A stretch of DNA of 64,000 nt from CAZCDS01 sp964497585. Its GTDB lineage: Bacteria; Desulfobacterota; Desulfomonilia; Desulfomonilales; Desulfomonilaceae. The DNA is taken from positions 82,511-146,510 of the forward strand of contig CAZCDS010000009.1 of NCBI GenBank assembly GCA_964497585.1. The letters are read 5' to 3'. The stretch's first letter is position 1. Every line of letters starts with the position of its first letter. Below, piece after piece: positions 18,780-28,499 of this stretch. The position numbers were made by a program, and so were the translations under genes. Under the pieces are notes generated by a model. That model ran no database searches. It worked only from the letters and a program-made list of their open reading frames with translations, and was not told the origin of the DNA.

Positions 18780-19054
18780 CTATATCCTCAGCGGTCGGAG
18801 CAGCCCGCAACGGTCACTTCGTGATGCCGACCCTGTCGGTTGCTTTTGGGAGCCGCCCGTCTGCAAGGGGCCTGTGGTATCACCACATGTGCAGCCCGTC
18901 AGCCATATTATTTGCCGATTTCTTTGGGAAGCGCAAGCCGGACACACGTTGACACGTTTCCGCTCCTCTTGCGGCGCTCGAATCCTGTTGGGGCAAAGCT
19001 TTGGAAGGTGTAATACTGGTATGCTCAAACAAATAACCGGGGTGGGTCGGAGGG

Positions 19055-20611
19055 TCATTTGACGACCGCGCGTATCGGCAGCCGGTAGAGAACCCCACCT
19101 GGCGAAATCATGACGAGATCTTCGCCCTGGACCACCGGCCCCAGGGAATCCCGTCCGGGGGGCGCGAAAGAGACGGCCGCCGCGTCAAGGAGATCTGCCT
19201 TCTCCATGACCCTGTCGAGCGGAGCGGCGTGCAGGAGGCTCTTAAGAAGGGTCCGATCCAGCTCGATCACAGACCCCTTCCACACTACCAGCCCGCTGGG
19301 AAATGCCCCGTTGACGAAAGACCGGTCTACGGACCTCAGCAGCGAACCTGTATGTAGAGCCTTCTCCGGGTCGATCAGGTAGGTCTTGCGGGTGTACAGG
19401 TAATTGGCGGCAAACCAGATCGTCTTTCCCTGATAGGGTGCAGCGGCCATCGCGGTGATTCTCAAATGCCCGAGCGGGAGCGTCAAGACGATTACTGCAC
19501 GGCCGGCGCGGAATGAAGCGTCGAGGTCGATTCCCATTAGCAGGTGAGTGGAACGGTCCGCGACGAGCAGGACATCTCCGTCAACGGGAAGAGTGCTGAA
19601 TGCGGGAATAAAGTATCTGGGTAAGAGGAACCGCCTCGAGATGGATCGGCCAGGGGGAGAAACCTCGTTCACCGTTGGAGCTTGGTCCCCGCGGCGCACC
19701 AGCAGGAACAAACGCTCGCCCTTGGCCCCTATCCCAAGCACGCGGGAGCCCTCTCCCGGGCCCAGTACAGTCGGTCCCCTCTTCCATTCTACAGCCTGCG
19801 ACGGGCTCGCGAGCAGGGCTTTGATCGGTACCCGGTTCGCTCCCACGACGATGAGGAACAGGACAGTTATGGGCACCGCCACATTCCACGCGTAGTTGAG
19901 TTTGCTTGGATATTGATCGCCGTTGGTGAATCGTACCGACGTGTCATACTTGCGTCGGATACCCCGCTTGAGTCGCAGATAGCCGATTACGACCTCGACG
20001 GACATGATTCCGGAGAAAACAGACATCAAGAACGGTAAATAATTCACCTCCCAGACGGCCCAAAGGAGGTAGGCCACGTAGACGAAATATTTGCTCGTGA
20101 TCGTGATGCGCGTTCCGAGCCCCATGACGTTGATGAGGACGCCGAAGACCACGACAATCAGATACAGGGCAACGTAAACCGTCCCGAGCAAAGGTGAGAC
20201 GAGATTATGGAAAATGGCCATCATGGCCACGACGATCATACCCAGTTGGTCGCAGACGAGATCCGTGAACGCCCCCGACTGGGATGCGTTGCTGTTGTAC
20301 CGGGCGTACGCACCGTCAAGCCCATCGAAAATCACATGGCCTGCAAGAAAGAGAACCGCACAAATGGGCTCCCTGACAAAATAGAAGACGACGCCGACGA
20401 GGAGCGCTATGCCCACGTAGGAGAGGGTGTCCGGCACGAGCCCCAAACGCACCAGGGGAGGAAAAATCACGCTTACGAGCCTGGTCCGCCGTTCGGCCAG
20501 CCACATCTGAATCGGACGGTCCTTCCCGTAGTAGTTCAGGAACTCCCTTTTGCGCGCCGGCCTGAGGCTCTCAGGCACATCTTTCTCAAAATTTCGATCA
20601 GTCTCCTTCAT
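19055..20611 (-). CDS. CDP-alcohol phosphatidyltransferase with extra C-terminal beta-rich domain
   Basis: 518 residues from the ATG at 20611; a GTG at 20653 in the same frame is an alternative. Residues about 40-235 form the CDP-alcohol phosphatidyltransferase domain. The full catalytic motif runs from Asp96: DGLDGAYAR, then G, three residues, D, three residues, D (GAFTDLVCD). Multiple membrane helices are present, the last (VAVPITVLFLIVVGAN) near 257-275. The remaining 240 residues or so are strand-rich and not part of this family (GSRVLGIGAKGERLFLLVRRGD, GDVLLVADRSTHLLMGIDLD). They resemble beta-propeller blades and probably lie outside the membrane. The alcohol acceptor is unknown. Confidence 0.8.
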   Translation of the reverse strand: MKETDRNFEKDVPESLRPARKREFLNYYGKDRPIQMWLAERRTRLVSVIFPPLVRLGLVPDTLSYVGIALLVGVVFYFVREPICAVLFLAGHVIFDGLDGAYARYNSNASQSGAFTDLVCDQLGMIVVAMMAIFHNLVSPLLGTVYVALYLIVVVFGVLINVMGLGTRITITSKYFVYVAYLLWAVWEVNYLPFLMSVFSGIMSVEVVIGYLRLKRGIRRKYDTSVRFTNGDQYPSKLNYAWNVAVPITVLFLIVVGANRVPIKALLASPSQAVEWKRGPTVLGPGEGSRVLGIGAKGERLFLLVRRGDQAPTVNEVSPPGRSISRRFLLPRYFIPAFSTLPVDGDVLLVADRSTHLLMGIDLDASFRAGRAVIVLTLPLGHLRITAMAAAPYQGKTIWFAANYLYTRKTYLIDPEKALHTGSLLRSVDRSFVNGAFPSGLVVWKGSVIELDRTLLKSLLHAAPLDRVMEKADLLDAAAVSFAPPGRDSLGPVVQGEDLVMISPGGVLYRLPIRAVVK

Positions 20612-21299
20612 GGGATTTCCGGATAAGAGAATCGGCGCGTAGCGTGATTTCACGGCAACGGCCAGGCCGGCTTCCGAGTGAACTCAAGCCTTTTCCCGGT
20701 GAGACTTATACCAATCCCGGCCTTCCTCAGGCCAGAAAAATCGAAGGAACCCGGTACGCATTCGACTATGGCGCACGCTCAGAACCGTGACCAACTACCG
20801 TCGAGGGAAGACTTCAGTATCGTTGTCAACTGACGACATTCCGAAGCCATCGGGTTCGTGACCGAATCCTCCTCGACCTTGACCAGGGTTGCACGGTAGT
20901 CGTCGGCAAGGCTTTCATCCACTGGATTCGGAGGGGAGACTCATCTCCGCTCCAACCTTCCCATGTCATATTGGTGGGGGGAGATCTGGTCGAACCGTCG
21001 ACGAGAATTTCGGACACGATTCTCGGCAAGTGCTTTATGGAGGGCACGATGTCAATGCTGTCGAGTTGAGGAGAAGCCCATCATCCCTGTCCATCACGCC
21101 GGCGAACCACATACGCCTACCCCGGCCCGCTAGGGTGACGGCACAGACTTCCGCCCTCGTGGCAGACTTCTTAGCACTGCCGTTTATAATTTCGGTCACG
21201 TTTTCCGCCGGGCCACGGTGAGCACTGCTGGCTAAGCCGGCAGTGGCGCCCCGATGGGCAGATGTCCGACCCATGGCAGGAACCAAACGAAACGGTCTC
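20612..21299. other. intergenic region, no gene recognised
   Basis: About 690 bases. Short open frames exist on both strands (for example minus 20826-21047 and plus 20889-21221) but none has a family signal, signal peptide or convincing ribosome-binding site. No repeat copy or tRNA was seen. Confidence 0.35.
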
Positions 21300-21722
21300 T
21301 TAGAGCTTGGCCTTTATCTCTTCGGCCGCGGCGGCGATGTCGTTCATGTTGCCCGGGACCGGCTCCCATCCGCATATGGTGAGGCCGTCCCCCTCCCACC
21401 TAGGGACAAGATGGATGTGGACGTGCGGCACGACCTGATTGCCGGCCCTGCCGTTGAGTTGCATGACGTTCATGCCCTCGGGTGCGATCGAGGCGTCCAC
21501 CGCCTTTGCCATCTTGGCGATGACAGAATAGAGATGGGCGTACAATTCCGGATCGATTTCGAGGATATTGTCGAAGTGTTCCTTGGGGACGACGAGGAGG
21601 TGTCCTCTGTTCAGCGGCATGATGTCCATAATCACTACCGCGCGGTCGTCCTCGTACACCCTCGTTCCCGGAACTTCACCGGAGATGATCTTGCAGAAGA
21701 TACAGGTTTCCGTAGCGCTCAT
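21300..21722 (-). CDS. HIT-family nucleotide hydrolase
   Basis: 140 residues. The histidine-triad signature H-V-H-I-H falls at residues 100-104 (VPHVHIHLVPRW), and the N-terminus has CIFCKIISGEVP, the zinc-binding CxxC and strand typical of Hint/Fhit-type bacterial HIT proteins. Members hydrolyse AMP-lysine, AMP-sulfate or dinucleoside polyphosphates. GGTGGAATCTC precedes the ATG. It follows cysK by 66 bases in the same direction and is probably co-transcribed. A link to sulfur metabolism (AMP-sulfate) is speculation. Confidence 0.92.
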   Translation of the reverse strand: MSATETCIFCKIISGEVPGTRVYEDDRAVVIMDIMPLNRGHLLVVPKEHFDNILEIDPELYAHLYSVIAKMAKAVDASIAPEGMNVMQLNGRAGNQVVPHVHIHLVPRWEGDGLTICGWEPVPGNMNDIAAAAEEIKAKL

Positions 21723-21788
21723 GAGATTCCACCTTTTCCGGATCTTGCGGCATGAGGATTCGTTGCTGTCCCTTCGATGGCAGGCAGA

Positions 21789-22763
21789 TCATAGACCGGT
21801 CCTGCTGTCGAAGAGTCCGTCGAAGAGAATCGAGCTGAGATATCGCTCCGCGGCACTCGGGAGTATCACCACGATCGTCTTGCCCTTGAATTCAGCGCTC
21901 TCCGCCAGCCGTGAGGCCGCAGCCACCGCGGCCCCGGAGGATATACCGGACAATATCCCCTCTTCTCGTGCCAGACGCCTCGAATAGGTTACGGCCTCTT
22001 CGCTGGAAACGAGCTGCACATCGTCGACGAGGCTCAGATCCAGATTGCCCGGCACGAATCCTGCCCCGATTCCCTGAATCTTATGCGGGCCCGGCATGGG
22101 TTCCCGGCCGGCGATAGTCTGCTTGATTACGGGGCTCTCTTCGGGTTCCACGGCCACCGATTGAATCTTCTTTCCCTTCGTGTTCTTGATGAACCTGGAG
22201 ATGCCGGTTATCGTGCCGCCGGTGCCAACCCCGCTGACAAGCACGTCTATCTCTCCATTGGTGTCTTCCCATATTTCGGGCCCGGTCGTCTGTTCGTGAA
22301 TCAGGGGATTGGCCGGATTGTTGAACTGCTGAGGCATAAAGTACCTATCGGGGTTACTCGCCGCTACCGCTTCCGCACGTTCGACCGCGCCTTTCATTCC
22401 CTTGGCCCCCTCGGTGAGAATCAGGCTCGCTCCGAGGATTTTGAGCAACTTCCTCCTCTCGATGCTCATTGTGTCGGGCATGGTCAGCGTGCACCCGTAC
22501 CCCTTCAGAGCAGCAACGTATGCGAGCGCGATACCTGTGTTGCCGCTCGTGGGCTCTATGATCTCGACCCCCTTCTTGAGCACGCCTCGTTTCTCCCCGT
22601 CCTCGATCATCGAAACCCCTATACGATCCTTCACCGAAAAGGCGGGGTTACGACCCTCAATCTTGGCAAGTACCAAAGCGTCGGAGGGGTTGCAGATCCT
22701 GTTGAGCCGCACGAGTGGCGTTCGACCAATTGCCCGAGCGTTGTCATCAAAATAGGTGCCCAT
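21789..22763 (-). CDS. cysK: cysteine synthase (O-acetylserine sulfhydrylase)
   Basis: 324 residues, PLP fold type II. The start at 22763 (MGTYFDDNARAIGRTPLVRLN) follows AGAGGTTGAAATT; an in-frame extension far upstream is not family-like. The PLP lysine is Lys45 in NPAFSVKDR, the phosphate/substrate loop is PTSGNTGIAL, and the glycine-rich PLP phosphate loop is GVGTGGTITG. The conserved C-terminal GISSGAAVAAA is present. It makes cysteine from O-acetylserine and sulfide. It leads a likely two-gene operon with the HIT gene. Confidence 0.95.
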   Translation of the reverse strand: MGTYFDDNARAIGRTPLVRLNRICNPSDALVLAKIEGRNPAFSVKDRIGVSMIEDGEKRGVLKKGVEIIEPTSGNTGIALAYVAALKGYGCTLTMPDTMSIERRKLLKILGASLILTEGAKGMKGAVERAEAVAASNPDRYFMPQQFNNPANPLIHEQTTGPEIWEDTNGEIDVLVSGVGTGGTITGISRFIKNTKGKKIQSVAVEPEESPVIKQTIAGREPMPGPHKIQGIGAGFVPGNLDLSLVDDVQLVSSEEAVTYSRRLAREEGILSGISSGAAVAAASRLAESAEFKGKTIVVILPSAAERYLSSILFDGLFDSRTGL

Positions 22764-23605
22764 AATTTCAACCTCTTTCGTTTGGGCTGTGCCGCGGGAG
22801 AGATTGCGTCGCAGAGCTTTCCCGTGAGGGGGAACGGATCCCCTTGGGACATCGTGGCTTATCTGAAAATTTTCGCATATCAAACCGACCGCCGTAAAGC
22901 GAAAACTCCTGCGATCACAGACCTCGCGGGGTTCGGGGACGATGGGCGATCCGGCAGAGGCAATCCCAGACCTTCTCGCATCGGGCAGGAAGGTCGCACC
23001 CCTGCCGCTGAATCGGTGCGCCTGTGGCCTCTCAATGAAAAAACCGCGTCGATCCTTCGAGATCTTTGTCGTCCGCACTGGTACGATGACCGCTCGGCTG
23101 CCTGGCATGTTCGTTTCATCTGAGCTTCCAATGCATTATCCCGCTTAGGCTCACCGGCGATCCCGATGAGTCGCGGTGCCGAGGCACGTGCCGGATCTGT
23201 CAAGCTTTCTCTATTCCAAACCGCCTCCCGTATGTTATTATATCTTAGGATAGCTGCGTGGAGGCCTGGAATCTCCCTCGAGCGGAAGCGGAGTCGTGTC
23301 AGAAAGGTATTCTCAGGACGATCCGAAGGCACTGATTCCGATCGCTCTCGAGATTGACGTTCCAGCGGACTCTCGCGGTCCTGAACGTAAAGATACGTCA
23401 TAAGTCGGCTCAAGCAAGCTCCGGGGCGACGCCGTCGGCTGGATCCACCGATAGGGTGCGGGGACGAGCTCGATTCTCGGACGGGTTCCCGCGGAACAGC
23501 AGACCGCCAGATCGGTGGTAGTGAGGATCGCGACGTGACGGTGAGCGTTGGCGTGACTCCTGGCGGGCCAATCGCCTGATGAATCCCTCCGGAGGATCTG
23601 AGGGA
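22764..23605. other. long divergent intergenic region
   Basis: About 840 bases between the divergent cysK and the unknown plus-strand gene. Long open frames on both strands here run antisense to each other and lack family features. An AT-rich stretch at 23220-23260 (GTATGTTATTATATCTTAGGAT) could hold a promoter for the downstream plus gene. No recognised riboswitch. Confidence 0.35.
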
Positions 23606-24313
23606 ATGAAGATCAAGACAGAGGATCTGCTTAACGACTTTCAGGAAGGATTGCGTACGAAGCAGTTCCTTTCCAAGTACGGGCTCACCATTGCTCAGTT
23701 CGAGCACATCGTGAAGGCATTGATCCGGGACGGACATCTCACCAAAGACCAGTTCCGTGAATGGAAGGCACGCCGACGGATCACCGTGCAAACGACGATC
23801 GCGGAAGAGCCCTTTGACGATTTGGATACCAGTGTCGCCAACGTGGAGACCTACGTCATACTGGACCCCGAAAAGACCAACTCTACCGCACTGGAACTCT
23901 TCTCAACCCGAAGGGAATTGATGGAGGGAGCCAGGTTCAAGATCGTGCTCCACGGCAAGAAATACGCATTCATGGTAGAAGAGCTCCTCTATAGAGGGCC
24001 GGTGAACATGCTGGCCGATGCAGAGGAAGACGAGGAAACGAAGAAGGCCAAGAGGGAGGAAGCCATCGCATATATTACCAGACATGGATGGGCGGCCTAT
24101 CTCGAAAACCGCGCCTATCTTGCCAATTTCGGGGAGGACGGAGACCAGACAGGCAAAAAAGCAAAGCTGGTCCTGGTTCATTGCTCCAACGCAACTTACC
24201 TCGCCGCGCTCCACACCCCGACTCCCGCCATCAACCTCTATGTCGCGTCCTCGCTGGGAAATCTGAAACGCCGACTTGCCGGAACTGTCGACATCACGGA
24301 ACTGCCGATCTGA
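23606..24313 (+). CDS. conserved-looking cytoplasmic protein of unknown function
   Basis: 235 residues from the ATG at 23606, which follows GGAGGATCTGAGGGA. The N-terminal 60 residues are helical and charged (KTEDLLNDFQEGL, KQFLSKYGLTIAQFEHIVKAL), resembling a small helix-turn-helix or 'MltR-like' recruitment segment seen in several deltaproteobacterial proteins. The C-terminal half has GARFKIVLHGKKYAFMVEEL and a strand/helix pattern with one cysteine (LVHCSNATYLAALH). There is no signal peptide or membrane helix. Not recognised as a named family. It converges with the oxidoreductase cluster. Confidence 0.65.
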   Translation: MKIKTEDLLNDFQEGLRTKQFLSKYGLTIAQFEHIVKALIRDGHLTKDQFREWKARRRITVQTTIAEEPFDDLDTSVANVETYVILDPEKTNSTALELFSTRRELMEGARFKIVLHGKKYAFMVEELLYRGPVNMLADAEEDEETKKAKREEAIAYITRHGWAAYLENRAYLANFGEDGDQTGKKAKLVLVHCSNATYLAALHTPTPAINLYVASSLGNLKRRLAGTVDITELPI

Positions 24314-24471
24314 GGGTGCTCCATTCGCCGAGGAGAAACCGTCCCCACTGTGTCAGGCGCGGCAGGAGTCAGCCTCAGAGGAGAACGACATGTGGGGGCG
24401 GAGCTCAGGGTGAGATCGCCTGTTACCCCTTTATTCCCGCACCGGTGTGACTCACGCCCCGGAATCGGGAG

Positions 24472-25347
24472 TTATCCCACGGTGACCGATCTTTTCAGTC
24501 GGACCCAGTTTCGGTCAACCTGCTTCTGGATTTCCGTAATCCTCTCTTCGGTGAGATTGCGAAACCGGCCCTGAGGCTTCAGGTACTCTCTGACCGGAAG
24601 GTCCTTTGGCTGTACGGTGATGCGAAATACCTCTCCGTTTTCCACTTCATAGAGAGGAAAAACCTTTGTGTGCACAGCCAAACGCGCAAACTTGACCGAC
24701 TGGCTCGAAGGAATCCGCCAGCCGGTGGGGCACGTCGCGAGCGCATGAATGAAACGGGTCCCGCGGATTTGTTTGGCCTTGCGCATCTTGGCAATAAAAT
24801 CGTCGGGAAACGCTATCGAGACCGTGGCCGCGTAGGGGACCCCGTGAGCGGCCATAATGGCCATCATATTTTTCTTGGGCCTCAGTTTCTCTTCGGGAGT
24901 CGTCGTGGTCCAGGCCCCGTCGGGAGTTGCCGAACTCCGCTGATTGCCGGTATTCATGTACGCTTCGTTGTCGTAGCAGACGTAGACGATGTCTTCGTTG
25001 CGTTCCGCTGCCCCGGACAGTGCCTGCAACCCTATGTCAAAGGTCCCTCCGTCGCCGCTCCAGGCCATGACAGTCACATCCTCCACTCCCTGCATGTCAA
25101 GCGAAGCCCTCACCCCAGAGGCAGTCACGGCCGCCGCCTCAAAGGCAATGTGCAAAGACGGCACGCGAAGAGCTGAATGGGGAAACGGTCCACAGATGAT
25201 CGACCAACAACACGCGGGTATCACGACGATTGTACGGGGGCCGAGAGCTTCCAGCGCGTATCGCATGGCCGGGGTCGCCCCACATCCCGCGCATCCGAGA
25301 TGACCCGGGCTGACCAGCTCCTGTTCCAGGTGTGTTTGGGGTATCAT
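24472..25347 (-). CDS. 2-oxoacid:acceptor oxidoreductase, beta subunit (TPP-binding)
   Basis: 291 residues. The N-terminal HLGCAGCGATPAMRYALE gives cysteines 19 and 22 for the proximal [4Fe-4S] cluster. The thiamine diphosphate motif begins at GDGGTFDIGLQALSG and ends near CYDNEAYMNTGNQRS. Sizes and motifs match the PorB/PadI type. It catalyses oxidative decarboxylation of a 2-oxoacid to acyl-CoA together with the alpha, gamma and flavoprotein subunits encoded just upstream. The ATG overlaps the alpha-subunit stop (ATGA). Pyruvate, phenylglyoxylate or another 2-oxoacid are all possible substrates. Confidence 0.92.
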   Translation of the reverse strand: MIPQTHLEQELVSPGHLGCAGCGATPAMRYALEALGPRTIVVIPACCWSIICGPFPHSALRVPSLHIAFEAAAVTASGVRASLDMQGVEDVTVMAWSGDGGTFDIGLQALSGAAERNEDIVYVCYDNEAYMNTGNQRSSATPDGAWTTTTPEEKLRPKKNMMAIMAAHGVPYAATVSIAFPDDFIAKMRKAKQIRGTRFIHALATCPTGWRIPSSQSVKFARLAVHTKVFPLYEVENGEVFRITVQPKDLPVREYLKPQGRFRNLTEERITEIQKQVDRNWVRLKRSVTVG

Positions 25348-26501
25348 TTTTGCACTCCAATCCAGATGTCTTCACTCCGCGGCCGGTCCTCGTTTTGCGT
25401 CTGCCGTACTATCTCTTCGATGTCCCCCGGGACCACATCCTTACCCCCAAGCCCGGCGATGAAACCGAACACCGGAGGATGCGGCCCGGAGGCCCCGTAC
25501 AGCGCGGCCCTCACCTCGGAGGCAAGACCTCCGCAGAGACCATAGGAAATACTTCTGTCTATGACCGCGATTCGCTTCCGGTTGCTCAGGAGCTCCCTCA
25601 CCTCCTCAAAGGGGAAAGGTCTGAGCAAACGGATCCGCAGGAGACCTACGGCTTCACCCCGATCCCTCAGTTCATCGACCGCGACCCGAGACGTGCTCGC
25701 GATCGTCCCGGACGTCACGAGGACCGTTCGAGCGTCTTCCAGCCGGTACGATTCGACGATCCCGTACCCCCTGCCCGTCGCGTCACGGTAGGCGTCGTCG
25801 ACCTTCCGGGCGACCCGCCTCGCATCGTCCATGGCCCGTTGCATATCGTGGCGCATGGTCATGAAATTCTGGTCAAGGCAGAATGCGCCGAATGAGCGCG
25901 GATCGTCCACATCGAGTTTGAATCGGGGCTTGTACGGAGGCAGAAACGCGTCCACCACCGCCTGATCCGGGACGTCCACGACTTCAGCCGTGTGGGATAG
26001 GAAGAAGCCGTCAAGGTTTACCATCACCGGCAGGAGTACCTGTTCCGCCAGGCGGAAAGCTTGAATAATGGTGTCGAGCGTTTCCTGGTTGCTCTCTACG
26101 TAGAACTGGAGCCATCCGGTGTCGCGCTGAGCCATACTATCACCGTGGTCGCAGAGGATGTTCCAGGGTGGGCCCAGAGCCCTATTCACGTTGGCCATGA
26201 CCACCGGCAGCCGAGCCCCAGCGGCCCAGTGAAGAACCTCGTGCATCAACGCCAGTCCTTGAGACGAGGTCGCAGTGAAGGCCCGGGACCCTGCCGACGA
26301 CGCGCCGATGATGCACGCCATCGCGGAGTGCTCGGACTCGACCATCACGAACTTGGCTTTGAGGCGGCCATCCTGACACATTTCCGAGAGGTCTTCGACA
26401 ACGTACGTTTGCGGGGTAATCGGGTAGGCCGCAATCACCTCCACTCTGCTCAACATGGCCCCGGCAGAGACTGCATGGTCGCCCATCAGGACCTTTTTCA
26501 T
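25344..26501 (-). CDS. 2-oxoacid:acceptor oxidoreductase, alpha subunit
   Basis: 385 residues from the ATG at 26501 (MKKVLMGDHAVSAGAM), which overlaps the TGA of the flavoprotein gene (ATGA). It has the pyrimidine-binding domain landmarks AAYPITPQTYVVEDLSE and MVESEHSAMACIIGASSAGSRA with ATSSQGLALMHE. The C-terminal swivel domain contains VLVTSGTIAST and LLRIRLLRPFPFEEV. This matches PorA/PadG. It pairs with the beta subunit to bind TPP and the 2-oxoacid. Confidence 0.92.
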   Translation of the reverse strand: MKKVLMGDHAVSAGAMLSRVEVIAAYPITPQTYVVEDLSEMCQDGRLKAKFVMVESEHSAMACIIGASSAGSRAFTATSSQGLALMHEVLHWAAGARLPVVMANVNRALGPPWNILCDHGDSMAQRDTGWLQFYVESNQETLDTIIQAFRLAEQVLLPVMVNLDGFFLSHTAEVVDVPDQAVVDAFLPPYKPRFKLDVDDPRSFGAFCLDQNFMTMRHDMQRAMDDARRVARKVDDAYRDATGRGYGIVESYRLEDARTVLVTSGTIASTSRVAVDELRDRGEAVGLLRIRLLRPFPFEEVRELLSNRKRIAVIDRSISYGLCGGLASEVRAALYGASGPHPPVFGFIAGLGGKDVVPGDIEEIVRQTQNEDRPRSEDIWIGVQK

Positions 26502-28240
26502 CGTTCTCTCTCCATAACTATCGCGGATCGGGGACATTCCTGGGCGCAGATGCCGCAACCCTTACAGTGGAACTCGTCCAGCACGTTCATTTCCCCGCCC
26601 TCTCCCAGTGCGATGGAGAAGTCGGGACAGAAGAGTCTGCAAATCCCACATCGGTCACAGGCGCCGCAATGGAAGCATCTGGTGGACTCCCATAAGGCTT
26701 GGTCCTCGTCGAAGCCCAATTGGATCTCATGGAAATCCTGGATCCGGTCGGTCGGGTCCCGCTCCCGAGCGGCCGTTCTCGTGATCGGCTCAAAGTGGTC
26801 CAGGTTGATCTGTTCCGGGGCGACGACTTCCCCGGTTGACGCTGCACCCGGAGGCGAGCCTTTCACATAGCGCTCCATGGAAAAGGAGCCTCTAAAACCG
26901 ATCCGGATGTCGCTGGCGATCGAATCAAGATCCTCCCCCCTCAGGGAGGCATGAATGGAAAGCGCAGCGCGCTTTCCCGCGGCAATCGCATGAACCACCA
27001 TGCGCGGGTCAGTGGTCGCATCCCCACCAGCCCAGACCTTGTCCAGGGAGGTCTTACCCCAAGGGTCGATCGCAACAACACCGTGTTTCGTCTGCAGGTC
27101 AGCGGAGAGATCCTTCAGTTCAACCGCTTCTCCCACAGCCGTTATCACCGCACCACATTCCATGAAGAATTCGGATCCCTCTATGGGTTCCGGAAATGCT
27201 CGGCCGCCTCTGTCCGGCTCTGCAAGTCGGTTCCGCACACACTCAAGACCGGTGATCTTGTCATATCCAGATCGAACCGCCACGGGGGACGTGAGGTACC
27301 GGATCTCAACCCCTTCCGCGAGCGCTTCGTCAACCTCCGACTCAATGGCCGGCATCTCCTCCCTGGTTCGACGGTAGAGCACCACCGCCTCGGATCCGAG
27401 GCGGATGACCGCTCTCGCACAGTCGATCGCAGTATTACCGCCGCCGATGACCGCGACCCGACCGCGCACCTTGATTTCACGGCCGGAGTTGACCGCTTCG
27501 AGAAAAGTCGTCCCCGGCGACACGCCGGGATGGTCTTCACCCGGGATGTTCAGCGTGGATGTCCCGTGGGCCCCACAGCCAAGGAAGACCGCATCCCAGG
27601 TAGTGACAAGCGCGTCCCAACTGGTGTCGTGTCCCACTCGGCAGGAGGTTTCCAACTCTATCCCGAGGTCCATGATTCTGGCGATCTCCCGATCGAGGAC
27701 CTCCCTCGGGAGTCGGTATTTGGGTATGCCCATTAGGAGCATCCCGCCCGGAGCGGATTCTTTTTCGAACACTCGTACCTGGTACCCCATTCGCCGAAGA
27801 TGGTACGCGCAGGTCAATCCCGCGGGACCCGATCCCACAACCGCGACCTTGGCCGATCGATCCGGTCCCGGTACGGGCTCATGTACGGGCCGCCACTCTG
27901 AGACGAACCGCTCCATGGCCTGGATCGATACCGCGGTGTCAAGGACGTTACGGTTGCACGCGGACTCGCAGGGATGATAGCAAACTCTCCCACAGACGCC
28001 GGGAAAGGGGCTCTCTTCGAGCAGCCTGGTCAAGGCCTCGCCGTATCGCCCCTGGCCCGCGAGTACCAGCATTCCCTCAATGTCGTTCCCAGCTGGACAG
28101 CCCTCGCTGCACGGAGCGAGCTTCCTTACGAACCTCGGTCTCAGATATCGCCAGTTGCCGGTCCGGTTCCACGCCATATCCGAAGACGTAATTGAACCGG
28201 GCGGCAAGCTGCTGTCGTTCCCCACCTGATCGCTGTGCAT
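26498..28240 (-). CDS. fused NAD(P)H flavoprotein (GltD-like) and ferredoxin subunit of 2-oxoacid oxidoreductase
   Basis: 580 residues. The N-terminus has the Cys cluster of GltD-type proteins (CSEGCPAGNDIEG, CGRVCYHPCESAC). The FAD Rossmann motif VVGSGPAGLTCAYHL is near residue 136 and the NAD(P) Rossmann motif VIGGGNTAIDCARA near 268. The C-terminal 70 residues are a ferredoxin domain with CFHCGACDRCGICRLFCP and CKGCGICAQECP. In the Azoarcus phenylglyoxylate:NAD oxidoreductase the same roles are on separate polypeptides, PadH and PadF. A fused subunit suggests the 2-oxoacid enzyme here can exchange electrons with NAD(P). Its stop overlaps the alpha-subunit start. Confidence 0.88.
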   Translation of the reverse strand: MHSDQVGNDSSLPPGSITSSDMAWNRTGNWRYLRPRFVRKLAPCSEGCPAGNDIEGMLVLAGQGRYGEALTRLLEESPFPGVCGRVCYHPCESACNRNVLDTAVSIQAMERFVSEWRPVHEPVPGPDRSAKVAVVGSGPAGLTCAYHLRRMGYQVRVFEKESAPGGMLLMGIPKYRLPREVLDREIARIMDLGIELETSCRVGHDTSWDALVTTWDAVFLGCGAHGTSTLNIPGEDHPGVSPGTTFLEAVNSGREIKVRGRVAVIGGGNTAIDCARAVIRLGSEAVVLYRRTREEMPAIESEVDEALAEGVEIRYLTSPVAVRSGYDKITGLECVRNRLAEPDRGGRAFPEPIEGSEFFMECGAVITAVGEAVELKDLSADLQTKHGVVAIDPWGKTSLDKVWAGGDATTDPRMVVHAIAAGKRAALSIHASLRGEDLDSIASDIRIGFRGSFSMERYVKGSPPGAASTGEVVAPEQINLDHFEPITRTAARERDPTDRIQDFHEIQLGFDEDQALWESTRCFHCGACDRCGICRLFCPDFSIALGEGGEMNVLDEFHCKGCGICAQECPRSAIVMERER

Positions 28241-28320
28241 GTTTTTGCTCCTGTTTAGTTATAGCCATTACCTACACGTATTCATGACATCCAGAATCTG
28301 TCTATCTCCACTTGAACGGC

Positions 28321-28400
28321 AAATCTCCACGGCCCCTTTTGTCAGGGTGTGGCAGAGATAGGCTACCCTCTTAGAAAAGAGGAAACAGGGGCATTTTCTT
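28321..28400 (+). repeat. dispersed repeat, core-only copy 3
   Basis: AAATCTCC, CCCCTTTTGTCAGGG, CCCTCTTAGAAAAGAGG, AAACAGGGGCATTTTC follow the same order as the core of the copies at 15265 and 44530. Terminal repeats are not recognisable. It sits in the 259-base gap between the gamma and flavoprotein genes. Confidence 0.5.
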
Positions 28401-28499
28401 GAAGTCACACCAAGGCTACGTAAAACGCGTTCGCGTCCAGCAACTCGGCAAACGAGGACATCTCTGTCGTGGAAGAGCCGGCGCGTCCCAGTCTCGAGG

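Noticed and set aside
22880..23791. 303-codon minus-strand open frame
   Set aside because: Low-complexity Arg/Ser/Pro product, overlaps the start of a better-supported plus-strand gene in antisense.
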